Shown here one piece after another: positions 18,253 through 27,341 of a stretch of 27,781 nucleotides of DNA. How positions within the stretch are numbered: the first letter of the stretch is position 1; each line of letters begins with the position of its first letter. The DNA lies in the NCBI GenBank assembly GCA_003427395.1, contig BFEA01000070.1, positions 1,984,687 through 2,012,467 of the forward strand. The letters are read 5' to 3'. Made by a program: the position numbers and the translations under genes. The stretch comes from Chara braunii. Lineage: Eukaryota; Streptophyta; Charophyceae; Charales; Characeae. The notes below the pieces were generated by a model. That model was not told where the DNA came from and searched no databases. It worked only from the letters and a program-made list of their open reading frames with translations.

Positions 18253-18701
18253 ACTGGCTAGCGAAAAGGTTGCCGCTTCTACCTATGAAAGATAATTGTT
18301 CGCTCTAAGGGAAGCATTGAATCACTGACCACATTATCTGCTAGGACGCCCCTTTAAAGTGTACTCAGATCATGAGACATTCGCTGGCGAAAAACCCAGC
18401 CCCGGATGACACGTAAATTGACCAGGTGGGATGGGGAGATTGATCAGTTTGACTTTGAACTGAAGCCAGTCAAGGGAAAAAGTATAACGTTGTCGCCGAT
18501 ACGTTAAGTAGGAGATCTGACTTTTTCGGTGCCATTGTGACATATTTGGATGTAGGCACTGAGGTGCAAGATAAAGTTAGGACTGCATACGTTGTTGATC
18601 CTATCTATAGTGCCTTAATAAAGAAGGTGCAAGAGACACATGAAGTTCTTGATTATAGAGTGACTCAAGGACTTTTGTTTGAAAAGACGGATGTGCATGA
18701 T
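18253..18701 (+). pseudogene. Decayed RNase H and connection to integrase
   Basis: Remains of RNase H can be followed through several frames: S-E-K-V-A-A-S-T-Y-E, then Y-S-D-H-E-T, M-T-R-K-L-T-R-W, and N-V-V-A-D-T-L-S-R. The last, the normal end of the gypsy RNase H, falls near 18490-18516. Several single-base indels and stops interrupt it. A linker then runs to the integrase zinc-binding region. Confidence 0.7.
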
Positions 18702-18704
18702 TGA

Positions 18705-19646
18705 TTGTGTATTCCAAACAATGAAGAGATAAGAAGTTTGATCCTAGGGGAATGCCATGACACAGAGGGACATATAGGCTGGAGAAAGATGTATGCTAAC
18801 TTCCTGCATTCCTACACATGGATTGGAATGAAACATGACTATATCGCTTATGTGCAAGGTTGTCAAGTTTGTCAGCGGAACAAGAGCTCCATGCAGCCTC
18901 CCCTTGGTTTACTCAAACCTCTGCCTATTCCTTCAGGTCTTGGAGACTCTGTGTCTATCGACTTCATGGACATTAAAATCAGGAGTAGAAGTTGAAAAAG
19001 TCAAGTTATGGTTATAGTGGACAGGTTTAGCAAGTTTGTTGTGTTTGTTCCACTTCCTGCGAAAGCGAAGGCCGATGTGGTGATTAGGGAATTCTTTAAT
19101 CATTGGGTGAAAGATTTTGTGCATCCCTTAACTATCATAAGTGATAGGGATACACGGTTCACGGGTGAGCAGTGGCAACAACTGATGAAAGTGTATGGGT
19201 CCAAACGGACTATGTCTTCAGGTAGACACCCTGAGACAAATCGACAGACTGAGCAGATGAACAAGTTGTTGCAGCAATTGCTGCGTATGTACATTCGACC
19301 AGATCAAATTGATTGGGATGAACATATGCCAAAAGTTGCAAGTGCCTATAATAATTTTGTGCATCTAGCTACATCTAGAACACCGACTGAACTGCATCTT
19401 GGATGGCGCAGACGTAGACCCATTGATTGTTTAAACCCTGATAAAGTACAAAGACTTCCACCAGGAACCAGGGAATGCGCTGTTCAGTATCAAAAAGATC
19501 TGGAAAAAGTTAAAGAAAATATTAGCAAAGCACAACATCAAATGATCGAGCAAGCTAATAAGCACCGCAAACCCTCGCAATTTGTCATAGGAGATTTGGT
19601 CTGGGTGAAGTCGAAAAAGCTCCTCCCTAAGGAAAATATTTCTTAG
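18705..19646 (+). pseudogene. Gypsy integrase (zinc-binding and catalytic domains), stop-interrupted
   Basis: The frame is shared across the whole stretch but has TGA at 18702-18704 and 18993-18995 and TAG at 19644-19646. The N-terminal part has H-D-T-E-G-H and C-Q-V-C, the H2C2 zinc-binding pattern. The core has the three acidic residues: Asp in S-I-D-F, Asp in I-S-D-R-D-T-R-F, and Glu in N-R-Q-T-E-Q. The integrase inserts the DNA copy into chromosomes. The first stop is likely CGA to TGA and the second GGA to TGA, single changes that suggest decay rather than programmed readthrough. Confidence 0.87.
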
Positions 19647-19979
19647 AAGTTATTACCTGCCTATCGAGGACCCGGGCAGATACTTGATGTGATTGATGAT
19701 GTAGATGGTCCTTATGTTGTTGAGATTCCTCCACATTTGCACACTTATCCGGTGTTCCACGCTTCAAAGTTATTGCCATGCGTTAGTAATGATATGTGTT
19801 CATCACGCAGATCTATGATTCCCCCTGATATGGATGGTAAGTATGATGTGGATAGGATTGTTGGGGAAGATGTTTACAGATCAGGACGCAGGGGTAGACC
19901 AGACCACATCGACTGTAGAAGGTTAGATTTGCCTATCAAGAACCTTCAGAAGATCGCTGGTTTACAAGAGATGAGCTAA
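19647..19979 (+). pseudogene. Gypsy integrase C-terminal segment with chromodomain-like tail
   Basis: In the same frame as the integrase, after the TAG at 19644. It has L-P-A-Y-R-G-P and then P-V-F-H-A-S-K-L-L-P, the hallmark of the gypsy integrase C-terminal domain. A Y-D-V-D-R-I-V segment follows and resembles the first strand of a chromodomain. Chromodomains of this kind direct insertion to particular chromatin. The typical chromodomain continues through W-K-G-Y; I do not see that, so the domain is short or diverged. Confidence 0.72.
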
Positions 19980-20096
19980 TCGAGACAGCACTGCATATTG
20001 TGTCCTATTATGAAAGAGCTAAGAGAGGAGTTAACATAAAAGACAAACAAAATTTGGTAATTTTCTTAGAGGACCTCGAAATTAGGCCGGCGAGAG
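19980..20096 (+). other. Gypsy 3' untranslated stretch before the 3' LTR
   Basis: About 117 non-coding bases. A purine-rich word at 20017-20031 (gaaagagctaagaga) is some 65 bases from the LTR. The bases directly before the LTR (ggccggcgagag) are only weakly purine-rich, so no convincing polypurine tract can be named. Confidence 0.5.
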
Positions 20097-20664
20097 TGAA
20101 AGGCCTTCCACGATTCAGACCCCAAATTCGGGTCATAGGGTCAGAGGCCCTGATCAAGAAAGGCCGAATTCATCAAATTCAGAAAAGTCACGGTCAGGTA
20201 CCTCAGCAGTCCAGTCCAACAGGTACCCAGTAAACAGACACATCTCAGGGGCAAAAGTCACGTCCCATAATGAAAAGTCACATTGAAAAGTCACAACCCA
20301 CGAGTGAAAGGGCAATCCCATAAGCAAGAGTCGTGTCTTAGAGGTAGGAGTCACAATCCACAGTCAAATCCATATGCCAAACTCGAAAAGTCATGACTCA
20401 AAGGCCCAAGCAGCAGCAGACCAATGGAAATTATGGAAGTTCCAAACCTTGACATTCAAAAGCAGATAAGCCGTGGGAATGTGGTACTAGAACCCAGTCA
20501 GACCCAGGAAGCAGAGGCTGGCACGAGTTGAAGTGTAATCCAAGACTACAAAAGGACTGGCCGGCCTCCCATTCGGATCAGATTGCTCATTCACAAGAAG
20601 TGTGGAAGTGCTGGTGCTCTTGTGCGCTGTAGTGAAGGGCAGAGCGCTGGAGCCAGAGTGCTAC

Positions 20665-20753
<89 letters not shown>

Positions 20754-21200
20754 AGCGTTGGTAGGGAGAAGGCAGCCATAGTTGCGCCAGTACGGAGTGT
20801 TAGTTAGACTTCAATAGTTAGTAGGCCTATCAGTGGGTGTGTTTAGACTAGATCCATGAGTAGCAGGTAGTGAGTGTGAATGCATGTAGGGAGAGAAGAC
20901 ACAACGAAGTCATAGCTAGGGATAAGATCAGCAAGGAGGAGAGATACATGAGAGAGAAGAGTGGTGGAGAAGAGCCACTCACCCGAGAGCTTACGCCGAT
21001 TACTGGTTTCCTTTGACATGCGCTGTTGTGCGCTGGTGACTTGGAACTCTTATTGCTCCTGTAATATGGTGTTGGAATTTATAAGTTGCGCTACCTGGTT
21101 TTCAACTCTCTAGTCTACAGTGTGAACTCCGTGTGATCTCATACATGCATGTGGTATGAATATGTGCGCTCACTTGTGTTGAACTAAGAGGTTCATTGGA
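20097..21200 (+). repeat. 3' LTR of the gypsy element
   Basis: Starts TGAAAGGCC like the 5' LTR and ends TTGGA where the 5' LTR ends TTGCA, so the terminal CA is altered to GA. It is 25 bases longer than the 5' LTR, through an extra 15-base unit at about 20275-20290 (a repeat of tgaaaagtcaca) and a longer GA tract (20668-20750). Frames inside it are not genes. Confidence 0.92.
20668..20750. repeat. (GA)n microsatellite in the 3' LTR
   Basis: About 83 bases of GA repeat, the counterpart of the one at 13025-13099. Confidence 0.97.
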
Positions 21201-21768
21201 CATTTCTGATGCGAGTCGGAAGGCTTCCATAGCTCTGACTAGGGCCTGGAAGGAGGAGTTGTTTGCGCACGTGAGAACCGTAAGGTTGTCGGCAAACATC
21301 AATGCGGTGGGTAGGGTGAAGTCATGGAGGGGGCTGTAGTTCTGTTCGGTGAGGCGGTCTATGGATGGGTCGTTGCGACGGAAGGAGGCTATAGCTTCAA
21401 TGATGAACAGGAAAATGGGGGGTGCTAGAGGGTCTCCCTAGCGAACGGATTTCGATATCGGGTAAGTGTGTGTCTGATAGTATTTTGTTTATCTGGACTC
21501 TACCTGTGGCATCTCCGTAGAGCACTCTTACCCATTCTCCAAAATTTGTTCCGACTCCCATCTTCTCCATGGAGTTGTGGAGGAAATCCCAGTTAACTTG
21601 ATCATAGGCCTTTTCAAAGTCGAAGAATAGGATTGCATCCTGCATTCGTTTTTCTGTGATTTTCTTTGCTGCCTCATTCAGGGACATCACATTGTCCAGT
21701 ATGTACCACCCCGGGATGAAACCCACTTGATCGATGTGGAAGCATTTGTCTGTGAGTTTTATGATCAT
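21201..21768 (-). pseudogene. LINE-B reverse transcriptase palm
   Basis: Covers Q-V-G-F-I-P-G (fingers), F-D-F-E-K-A-Y-D (motif A with its catalytic Asp), the G-D-P-L-A-P block (motif B) and F-A-D-N (motif C). Two lesions are plain. A TAG at 21438-21440 replaces the Gln of the usual R-Q-G-D-P motif. The second Asp of F-A-D-D is Asn (about 21285-21299), which would abolish catalysis. An uninterrupted frame is seen only for 21397-21768; a shift separates it from the motif C segment. The last residues before the gypsy insertion join E-V-N-W at 12467. Confidence 0.87.
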
Positions 21769-21947
21769 GTTGGCTAGTGCTTTTGCCAGGATTTTGTAGG
21801 AGGTTATGAGGAGTGATATCGGTTTGTAGTTTTTTTAGTCTTTTTTGTCGCCTTTCTTGTGGATTAGTGAGACTACACTACTGCTTAAAAGTTGGCCCAA
21901 GCCACCCTTTTCCTTACTGTCGTTGATGAAGTTGAGGAGGTCGTTCC

Positions 21948-22586
21948 TCAATATTGGCCAGAAACGGACCCAGAAGCATTTGGAGAGGCCGTCGATTTTT
22001 GGTGCCTTATCGTTCCCATCTGGGATAGGTCTACTTGGAGCTCGCCCAAGGTAATTGGTTTCTCCAGGCTCTCCGTTTGCTCTGGCGTGATCGTTAGGTC
22101 TAGGTATGTCATCATATGTTGGCGAGCTGTGATGTTTTCGTAGAGGTCAGCATAGAAAGATCTGGCGATCTTTACCTTGTCTGTGCCGAATGACTTTGTT
22201 CTCCCCTGATCCGCTGGGTCTTTCAACCTCTCGATCATGTTGTTTCTGGCATTGGCTTTGAGTTTGGAGAAGAAAAACTCGGTCATGGATTTGTTGAGGC
22301 TATAGTTAGTCATTCCAGCACGCAGTTGTAAGCCCCTTAGTTCCCATCTCCTCCATTCACTTAATTCATCGTTGGTGGTTGCGAGTAGGTCGTGATAAAA
22401 TTTGTTAGTGGGATCTGATGTAAGGTTAGCCTCTGCGATGGAGATAGCAATTTGGAGTTCCTCCTTTCTGATTTTGCATTCTGCCGCTATGCTTTTTGAC
22501 TCGGTCGAGACACTCTGGGACATGTCCGCGTAGCTGTCTATAAACCATTGGTGTTTGTTGTGGCGTCTCACCTCCTCGTGTTGCAT
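21948..22586 (-). pseudogene. LINE-B ORF2 segment between endonuclease and RT
   Basis: A 212-codon frame rich in Lys, Glu and Arg with a long helical look. It contains F-F-S-K-L-K-A-N-A-R-N-N-M and D-L-T-I-T-P-E-Q, the linker region that in plant LINEs precedes the RT fingers. No catalytic residues are expected here. It is separated from the endonuclease segment by a stop near 22596 and from the RT palm by a degenerate stretch (21769-21947). Confidence 0.7.
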
Positions 22587-22598
22587 GAGCAGCCAGTT

Positions 22599-23410
22599 CT
22601 ATATGACTGCCTCTGTCAGACAGTCTGTGGATAGGAGGGAGTTGCTCAAGCTGTAGAAGCCCTGACCTTTTTCTACCAGGGAGTCAAAGTTGAGGCGTAG
22701 GTATATGGGTTTGTGATCCAGTCCCTTGAACGCGGCTGTTGGCCGAATTTCAGCATCCTTGATTGTGCCCTGCAAGAGTTCAAAGATCAGGAAAAAGTCG
22801 ATCCACGAGAATGACATACAATTTGCTCGATTTCTTTTGATTAGGGAGAAGGCTTTTGTGCTAGGGTGAAAAATTTGAAACGGGTCGATCAGTTCGAACT
22901 CCATCATGATGTTTCGGATATGAGTACCTGCTCGTGTGGGACCCAGCAGCAGGGACCTTGAGATGCGGTTGAAATTCCAATCGCCTGCTATGATTACCGA
23001 TAGAGGATTCCATAGGAGTTGTTTGATGCTATCAAAGAATATTAACTGTTCACTTTTTGCGTTGGGCGCCTAGAGATTCAGGATCTTGAGCTCTTCGCCT
23101 TGCCACCCGATTTCGATCCAAGACCATCTTCCTTCCAATGTGTCCCCTTCCCCGCGAAGCACCTGTCCTTTTGTCCAGATTTTGGTGTGTGGTATTGGTG
23201 TGTGGTATTAGGATTGTTGTAGCACATTTGCTTAGGGCCTCTTTGTTGGACCACAATGTGAAGGGGCAAACAGGCCTAGTCGGATGTCTCGAAGTTTGTC
23301 TTCTTCGACCAGGATGTTTCCCAAGCCGTTGACATTCGAGTTGTGGATCGTTCGCCCCTTGATTTGCCAATCCGTTATAACTGTATCGGTCAGTGTCTTG
23401 TTGCAGTCCA
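22599..23410 (-). pseudogene. LINE-B AP-endonuclease domain
   Basis: The protein nicks target DNA to start target-primed reverse transcription. Conserved blocks in order: L-N-L-[stop]-A-P-N near 23060-23080, with a TAG at 23070-23072 where Tyr is usual; A-G-D-W-N-F-N at about 22970-22990 (the metal-site Asp/Asn region); and D-F-F-L-I and D-H-K-P-I near the end, with the catalytic His in D-H. A perfect 13-base tandem duplication (23184-23196 and 23197-23209) adds a frameshift, and further stops lie near 23220-23235. Confidence 0.82.
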
Positions 23411-23533
23411 TTGACTTACGCTATTCGGGTCTCTGGATTTAAATCCTGGTTTGTTTTTAATTGGTTGATTTTTTTTCTTTTCTTGGGGTTGGCGGTTGTG
23501 GTGTGGAGTTTGATTGGAGGGAAGTTGGGGTCT

Positions 23534-24702
23534 CTAATTGGCCGCTGCCGTGGTCCCTGCGTTGTCAGCTCCGGTTCCTTCGCTGTCCCCGTTGGCCCCA
23601 TTTCCGGAGGCAGATCCTAGGTTGTATGCCCCTGTACTGCCCTCGGGCGCTGGGGTGGTACCGATCCCATCGCTGTCCGGGGATATCTTGTCACTTAGCC
23701 CATCGTCGTCGTCGCCCTCCCTCATGCTCCCGTCGTTGTCCTCCGGCTCCATGTAGAGCGGCAAAACTTCGTCTTGCAGGGAGTATTTTGTGGAGAGGAT
23801 GTGGGATCTGATGATGGGGGCCAGGGAATTAGCCATGACCTCCGCCCGAGCACATCTTGCCTGCAAGTGTGTTGTACAGCAGGGCGGTCACAGTGTTCAA
23901 TGCTCTCCACACCAGCCCCTCGTGGAGGCTTGCTTTTTCTTCTAATTTTATGAGAATCGGCTGAAAGGACTTGGCTGCAGCGAGTTCCTGGTCGATCTCG
24001 TCAGAGTCTTCTAGGGGGGGGGGGAGGGATTCCATAAACTCCCAGGGGGAAGTCTTCAGAGATCCCTTCCGTGATGGTTCTGGCCAGCGTCAGCTGGTCT
24101 CCCATGGTTGGGATGGTAAAGGATACGCCAGTAACTACCTGCCACTCACCGAATTTCCTCCTGTATCGGACAGGGACCAAGTGTCTGACCGCCTTGATGG
24201 TTTTGCGATCTGAGGCAGTTTTTTCAGTGATATGGGAAGCTTTGTTGTCTGGCACATTTTGGATAGTGCAGTACTCTTTTCTGTGGCTTTTTCGGTATTT
24301 TGCATTCTGATCACTGCTCGTTGCCTCTTCCTGTCGTTGCTATCGGGGATTTTTTGGATCTCTTGTCCCTGCCCTTCGAGGCCTTGCACTTCTTAGGTAC
24401 CATGTCCCTGATTGGGTCCATGAGAGTCTGAGTTTCTGCGCTAGATTCGGACTCAGAGCTCGAGGTGTCTCTTTCCCTCTTCTTCTCGTGATATATGAAG
24501 GTGCTGAATTCGGACAACTCGCTTCGTTCTCTCAGGGTGTCATATTTGTTTGTGGTGGTGTGGATGCCTGCTACCGGGGCTTTGCTGTTCCGGCCTGTCT
24601 TCTCCTTATGTTTCATGCATGCCACCCTGATGTCAATTTTTTTCTCCCTCTCATTTTTGGCTCTTTCGAGGTTTTCCTGCAGCCAGGATGGGGGAGTCTC
24701 CC
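23534..24702 (-). pseudogene. LINE-B ORF1 C-terminal region, frame-broken
   Basis: Several overlapping minus-strand frames (24721-24311, 24255-24001, 24035-23829, 23866-23534) together cover a charged, low-complexity region. It includes Ser/Glu runs, an E-N-L-E-R-A-K-N-E-R-E-K-K stretch, and a Gly/Ser/Asp/Pro-rich end. A G-run at about 24014-24023 is a likely frameshift site. It lies between the ORF1 knuckle region and the endonuclease, so it is the ORF1 C-terminus or the ORF1-ORF2 spacer; no domain is recognisable. Confidence 0.55.
24698..24702 (+). repeat. Left 5-base target-site duplication (CTCCC) of the solo LTR
   Basis: CTCCC precedes the solo LTR and is repeated directly after it at 25805-25809. 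Confidence 0.85.
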
Positions 24703-24722
24703 TGTTACATCTTCGAGTCACA

Positions 24723-25172
24723 CGGGTCCTACCGGACCCGACTTAGGGCCGGAGGGACACACCAGGGCCTCAAGGCCCGACCTTTTTGTATTACAGGCCC
24801 TAAAGGCCTGATTTTGGGACCAGCACCATCGGGTAGGCCCAAACGACACTTCGTTTGGGCCTGGCGGCGCTCTTGAAGCTGCCGCCCGCCGATTGAGGCT
24901 GAACCGTCCATCTGGACGGTCCAGGGTCTGGCCTGGCCTCGCAGCATTGAGGCCAGACCATGGCCTACCGGTATAAGTACCGGTACCTGCCTCAGTTGAG
25001 GCATCGACCTACCGGCACTATACCGGTACGGTATGGTCAGCGCCAGAGCGCTGTTTTGATGCGCTAAAATTAGCGCAGGGGCTGAAGCAGGAGCGCAGCA
25101 TAGCGCAGATTAGCGCAGCAGCGAGCGGAGCAGCGGCAGGGCGACTGAGCCAGCACGGCGGCCATTGCCGCC
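24723..25172. repeat. Array of about 13 short inverted repeats (hairpin array)
   Basis: Perfect inverted repeats follow one another. Arms: 24723-24729/24734-24740 (7 bp, 4-base loop); 24765-24770/24773-24778; 24794-24799/24805-24810; 24835-24846/24851-24862 (12 bp, 4-base loop); 24863-24868/24881-24886; 24903-24910/24913-24920; 24925-24934/24950-24959 (10 bp); 24966-24973/24978-24985; 24988-24994/24997-25003; 25010-25015/25023-25028; 25038-25043/25048-25053; 25060-25067/25070-25077; 25157-25162/25167-25172. Several cores recur, such as TACCGGTA, TAGCGCA and GGCGGC/GCCGCC. Confidence 0.9.
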
Positions 25173-25246
25173 TGAGGTACCGGGAGCTTGGAGGATCTCT
25201 CCTCCTCTCCCTCGCCAGTCCCCCCTCTCTCTCTCTCTCTCTCCTC

Positions 25247-25285
25247 TTCTCCTCCTTCTTCTTCTTCTTCTTCTTCTTCTTCTTC
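25247..25285. repeat. (CTT)n microsatellite inside the solo LTR
   Basis: About a dozen CTT units preceded by a CT tract at 25213-25233. Minus-strand frames through it give poly-Glu and are not genes. Confidence 0.95.
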
Positions 25286-25804
25286 TTCTTCTTCAGATTG
25301 GAGACTATCTAGTTGGACAGAGATCAGGGTTGGACTTCGGTGATACGAGACTGTGGTACTTACCTGATTGGAGACTTGGAGATTGTTGAGGTTGATACTC
25401 GGCTGCATCGCAGTTGGACACCGGTTACATCTGGACTCGGTTATCTCCGACATTGGTGACCTTTGGTCCTCGACATTTTGATCTTGTTATATGACATTCT
25501 GGACTACTACTTCGGAGACCTACCGGACTCTATCTTGTGACCTATCAGTGTGATCTACCTCCTACCTCCTTCGTCTCTCCTCCCNCCTTTCATCTGTGCA
25601 TGTGTGTACGGGATCTNGNTATCTTCTATGTATGACCCAGACCCCACCATCTCATGATTGTATGTGTGTGGAGTGATGCCATGTAGGTCAGTCTATGTGA
25701 GTCAGTCTATGTGAGTCAGTTCGTTATCAGACTTCCGCTGCATAAATGCTCATCCTATATTGGTTGATCTTTGATTCTGCCCATACTCATTGAAGTATGT
25801 AACA

Positions 25805-26471
25805 CTCCCTGTGCTTTCGATTCTCCTGCTCTGTCATTCTTGGAGAGAGATATGTCCATTCCTTTGTGAGTCAGGTCCTGGTCCATTACTGGGCTGGGGT
25901 CTGGCTCTGTCGAAGCTGCCTGTGGGTTCTATGTGTCAGAGGGGGGACTACCCTTTGCCGTTGTGGTGCTCTTCCTTACTTTATTCCCTCTCGGTGTCTC
26001 GGTGTTCTCCTTTTGGGGGGAGGCCTGTCTCTTGAGGGAGGGGTCAGTCATGTGGGCTGCGTCCCCCGATGATCTGTTTGGCTGCATCAAGGATGTTGTT
26101 GTCATCCTCCCGCTTGGCGAGGGAGTCTGCAGTCTGCTGTCTGACTGACTCAAGATCCCACAACAGATCTTCATGCTTCTCTTCTTTGATCGCCCGGGAA
26201 TCGATCACCGGGTCTGAGTGAATTTTCCCTGGGATCCCCGTTATCTTCTTGTCTCCCACGTGGTGCCATTTGCTGTCTGATGGTTAAAAGATGTCTGTCT
26301 GTTTGATTGCCGGGTTTGTGTTTGTGTAAGTCCATATCCACTTAGGTTCTGGGATGTTGTCGTCAAAGACCCAGTCATCGTAGTCTGAGTCATTAATGAA
26401 CCAGATTCCTTTGGCCTCTTCAACTTCGACGAGCATGTTCTGTCTCAGTTTTTCTGCTCAGGGGAGCGTAG
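25805..26471 (-). pseudogene. LINE-B ORF1 middle region
   Basis: Between the zinc-knuckle segment and the solo LTR. Minus-strand frames (26423-26241, 26259-26044, 26174-25929) each cover parts of a Ser/Thr/Pro/Lys-rich, disordered region typical of the ORF1 tail after the knuckle. The frame holding W-F-I-N-D-S-D-Y-D-D-W-V-F-D-D is probably the real one near 26340-26410. Frequent shifts prevent an exact model. Confidence 0.5.
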
Positions 26472-27341
26472 TCATTTGGGATCTGTTCCCAAGTGGCCTC
26501 TTTGTCTACACCTGAAGCAGATTGGTGGGGCTTTGGTAGAGACTGTTACTGATGTAACTTTGTCTCCAATGAGACATTGCCACTCCTCAGGAAACACCAG
26601 GGGATCGTCGGTCAGCACCTCCAGGATTGCTGTTACTGAGTCGCAGTGGGGGGCCAAGAAGTCAGGCGTGGGGAGGACCCACTTTAACACTTTGTTTGCG
26701 GGGTATTCGACCTTTAGCCGGTTCTTGATCAGGGGATGGCCTCTGCGGGGAATGTTGTCAAATTGTACCTGGAACTGCTCCCTCATCAGTCACTGTTTGC
26801 AGGATGCAGCCGGTGAGACTTCAGCTCTCTGGGCTGTCTGCGGCTTCCAGCATGATAGGGTACAGACAGAGCCATTGCAGTTCAAGGTTTCACATTTCTC
26901 CAGCAGGTGTGTTGCTTGATCTGCATCTTTGAAGACCACGATCGTCATGGTTCTACCCAGACCAAGCAGGGAGAACTCATCGGCATCTGTTTTGATGTTC
27001 TCATGTTCCTGGATGGGTTTTACCATCCATTTCCTTTTCTCAATGGGGGAGAGTCTTGCCCTGGTGTTGAAAAAGGAGAAGATGAGTGCATGCTTCTCGT
27101 ATGTCGCGTTGGTGTCGGCGATCTTGTCTTTTGGATACGCCCAAGCGGTCACTTCCTCGTCGGTATTGTCCTTAACGTTCCTGACCTTGATTGTGACTTT
27201 CTCTCCTTCAAGTTTTGGGGCTTCCAATAGGAACCGAAGCGTCTCATGATCTATGTTGGATGCGATTTGAGAGGGGTCCTTTGAGGTGGCTGTTTTTGTT
27301 GCTGGTACTGCGCTGTAGCGGCGTTGGTAAGTTTGAGCCAT
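26472..27341 (-). pseudogene. LINE-B ORF1 N-terminal part (RRM-like plus zinc knuckle)
   Basis: Begins ATG at 27341 and runs in one frame to 26472, with a single in-frame TGA at 26790-26792. The first 180 or so codons look like the DUF4283/RRM-like RNA-binding region of plant LINE ORF1 (T-M-T-I-V-V-F-K-D-A near its end). After the stop come V-Q-F-D-N-I-P and, near the end, C-F-R-C-R-Q-R-G-H-L-G-T-D-P, a C-x2-C-x4-H knuckle in which the last Cys is missing, as if one codon were lost after Thr-Asp. ORF1 protein binds the element RNA. The family assignment is by pattern, not by search. Confidence 0.75.

Larger units (their letters stand above)
12468..21200 (+). mobile_element. Ty3/gypsy LTR retrotransposon (chromovirus-like), degenerate, inserted in LINE-B
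   Basis: 8733 bases between matching LTRs (12468-13546 and 20097-21200). Internal order is PBS, gag (coiled coil, capsid, RGG-rich nucleocapsid), aspartic protease, RT, RNase H, integrase, chromodomain-like tail. The PR-RT-RH-IN order identifies Ty3/gypsy, and the C-terminal chromodomain-like segment points to a chromovirus. gag and pol are broken by several frameshifts and in-frame stops, a 172-base duplication in the protease region, and an altered RNase H active site, so this copy is not autonomous. Orientation is opposite to the host LINE-B. LTR divergence (about six substitutions in the first 210 aligned bases plus a 15-base insertion) indicates it is not a very recent insertion. Confidence 0.93.
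24703..25804. mobile_element. Solo LTR with palindrome-packed left part
   Basis: 1102 bases bounded by TGTTACA (24703-24709) and its inverse complement TGTAACA (25798-25804), flanked on both sides by CTCCC. TG...CA ends plus a 5-base duplication are the signature of an LTR retrotransposon reduced to a single LTR by recombination. It interrupts LINE-B ORF1. Sequence is unlike the gypsy LTR in the window. The left 450 bases are a chain of short inverted repeats. Then come CT (25213-25233) and CTT (about 25250-25285) tracts, a region with repeated ttggaga/tggac words, and ambiguous bases at 25585, 25617 and 25619. No internal coding region or second LTR is seen, so a parent element is needed to name its family. 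A DNA transposon with 7-base inverted ends is a less likely alternative. Confidence 0.82.
21201..27341 (-). mobile_element. LINE-B 5' part: ORF1, endonuclease and RT palm
   Basis: The larger half of LINE-B, continuing on the minus strand from the other half at 12467. Reading from 27341 downward: ORF1, a Pro/Ser-rich spacer, AP-endonuclease, and RT up to F-A-D-N and A-S-E-M. It then stops at the gypsy element. It contains a solo LTR (24703-25804). A short 5' leader follows 27342, with a T-run (A on the minus strand) at 27407-27425 that may be the boundary or the tail of another copy. Frames are broken by many stops and indels, more than in LINE-A, so LINE-B is the oldest element in the nest. 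Confidence 0.87.

Noticed and set aside
24703-25200. CRISPR-like array
   Set aside because: The inverted repeats differ in sequence and spacing, there are no uniform direct repeats with unique spacers, and the context is eukaryotic retroelements.
25070-25453. 127-codon minus-strand frame with poly-Glu
   Set aside because: It crosses the CTT/CT tracts of the solo LTR and has no domain.
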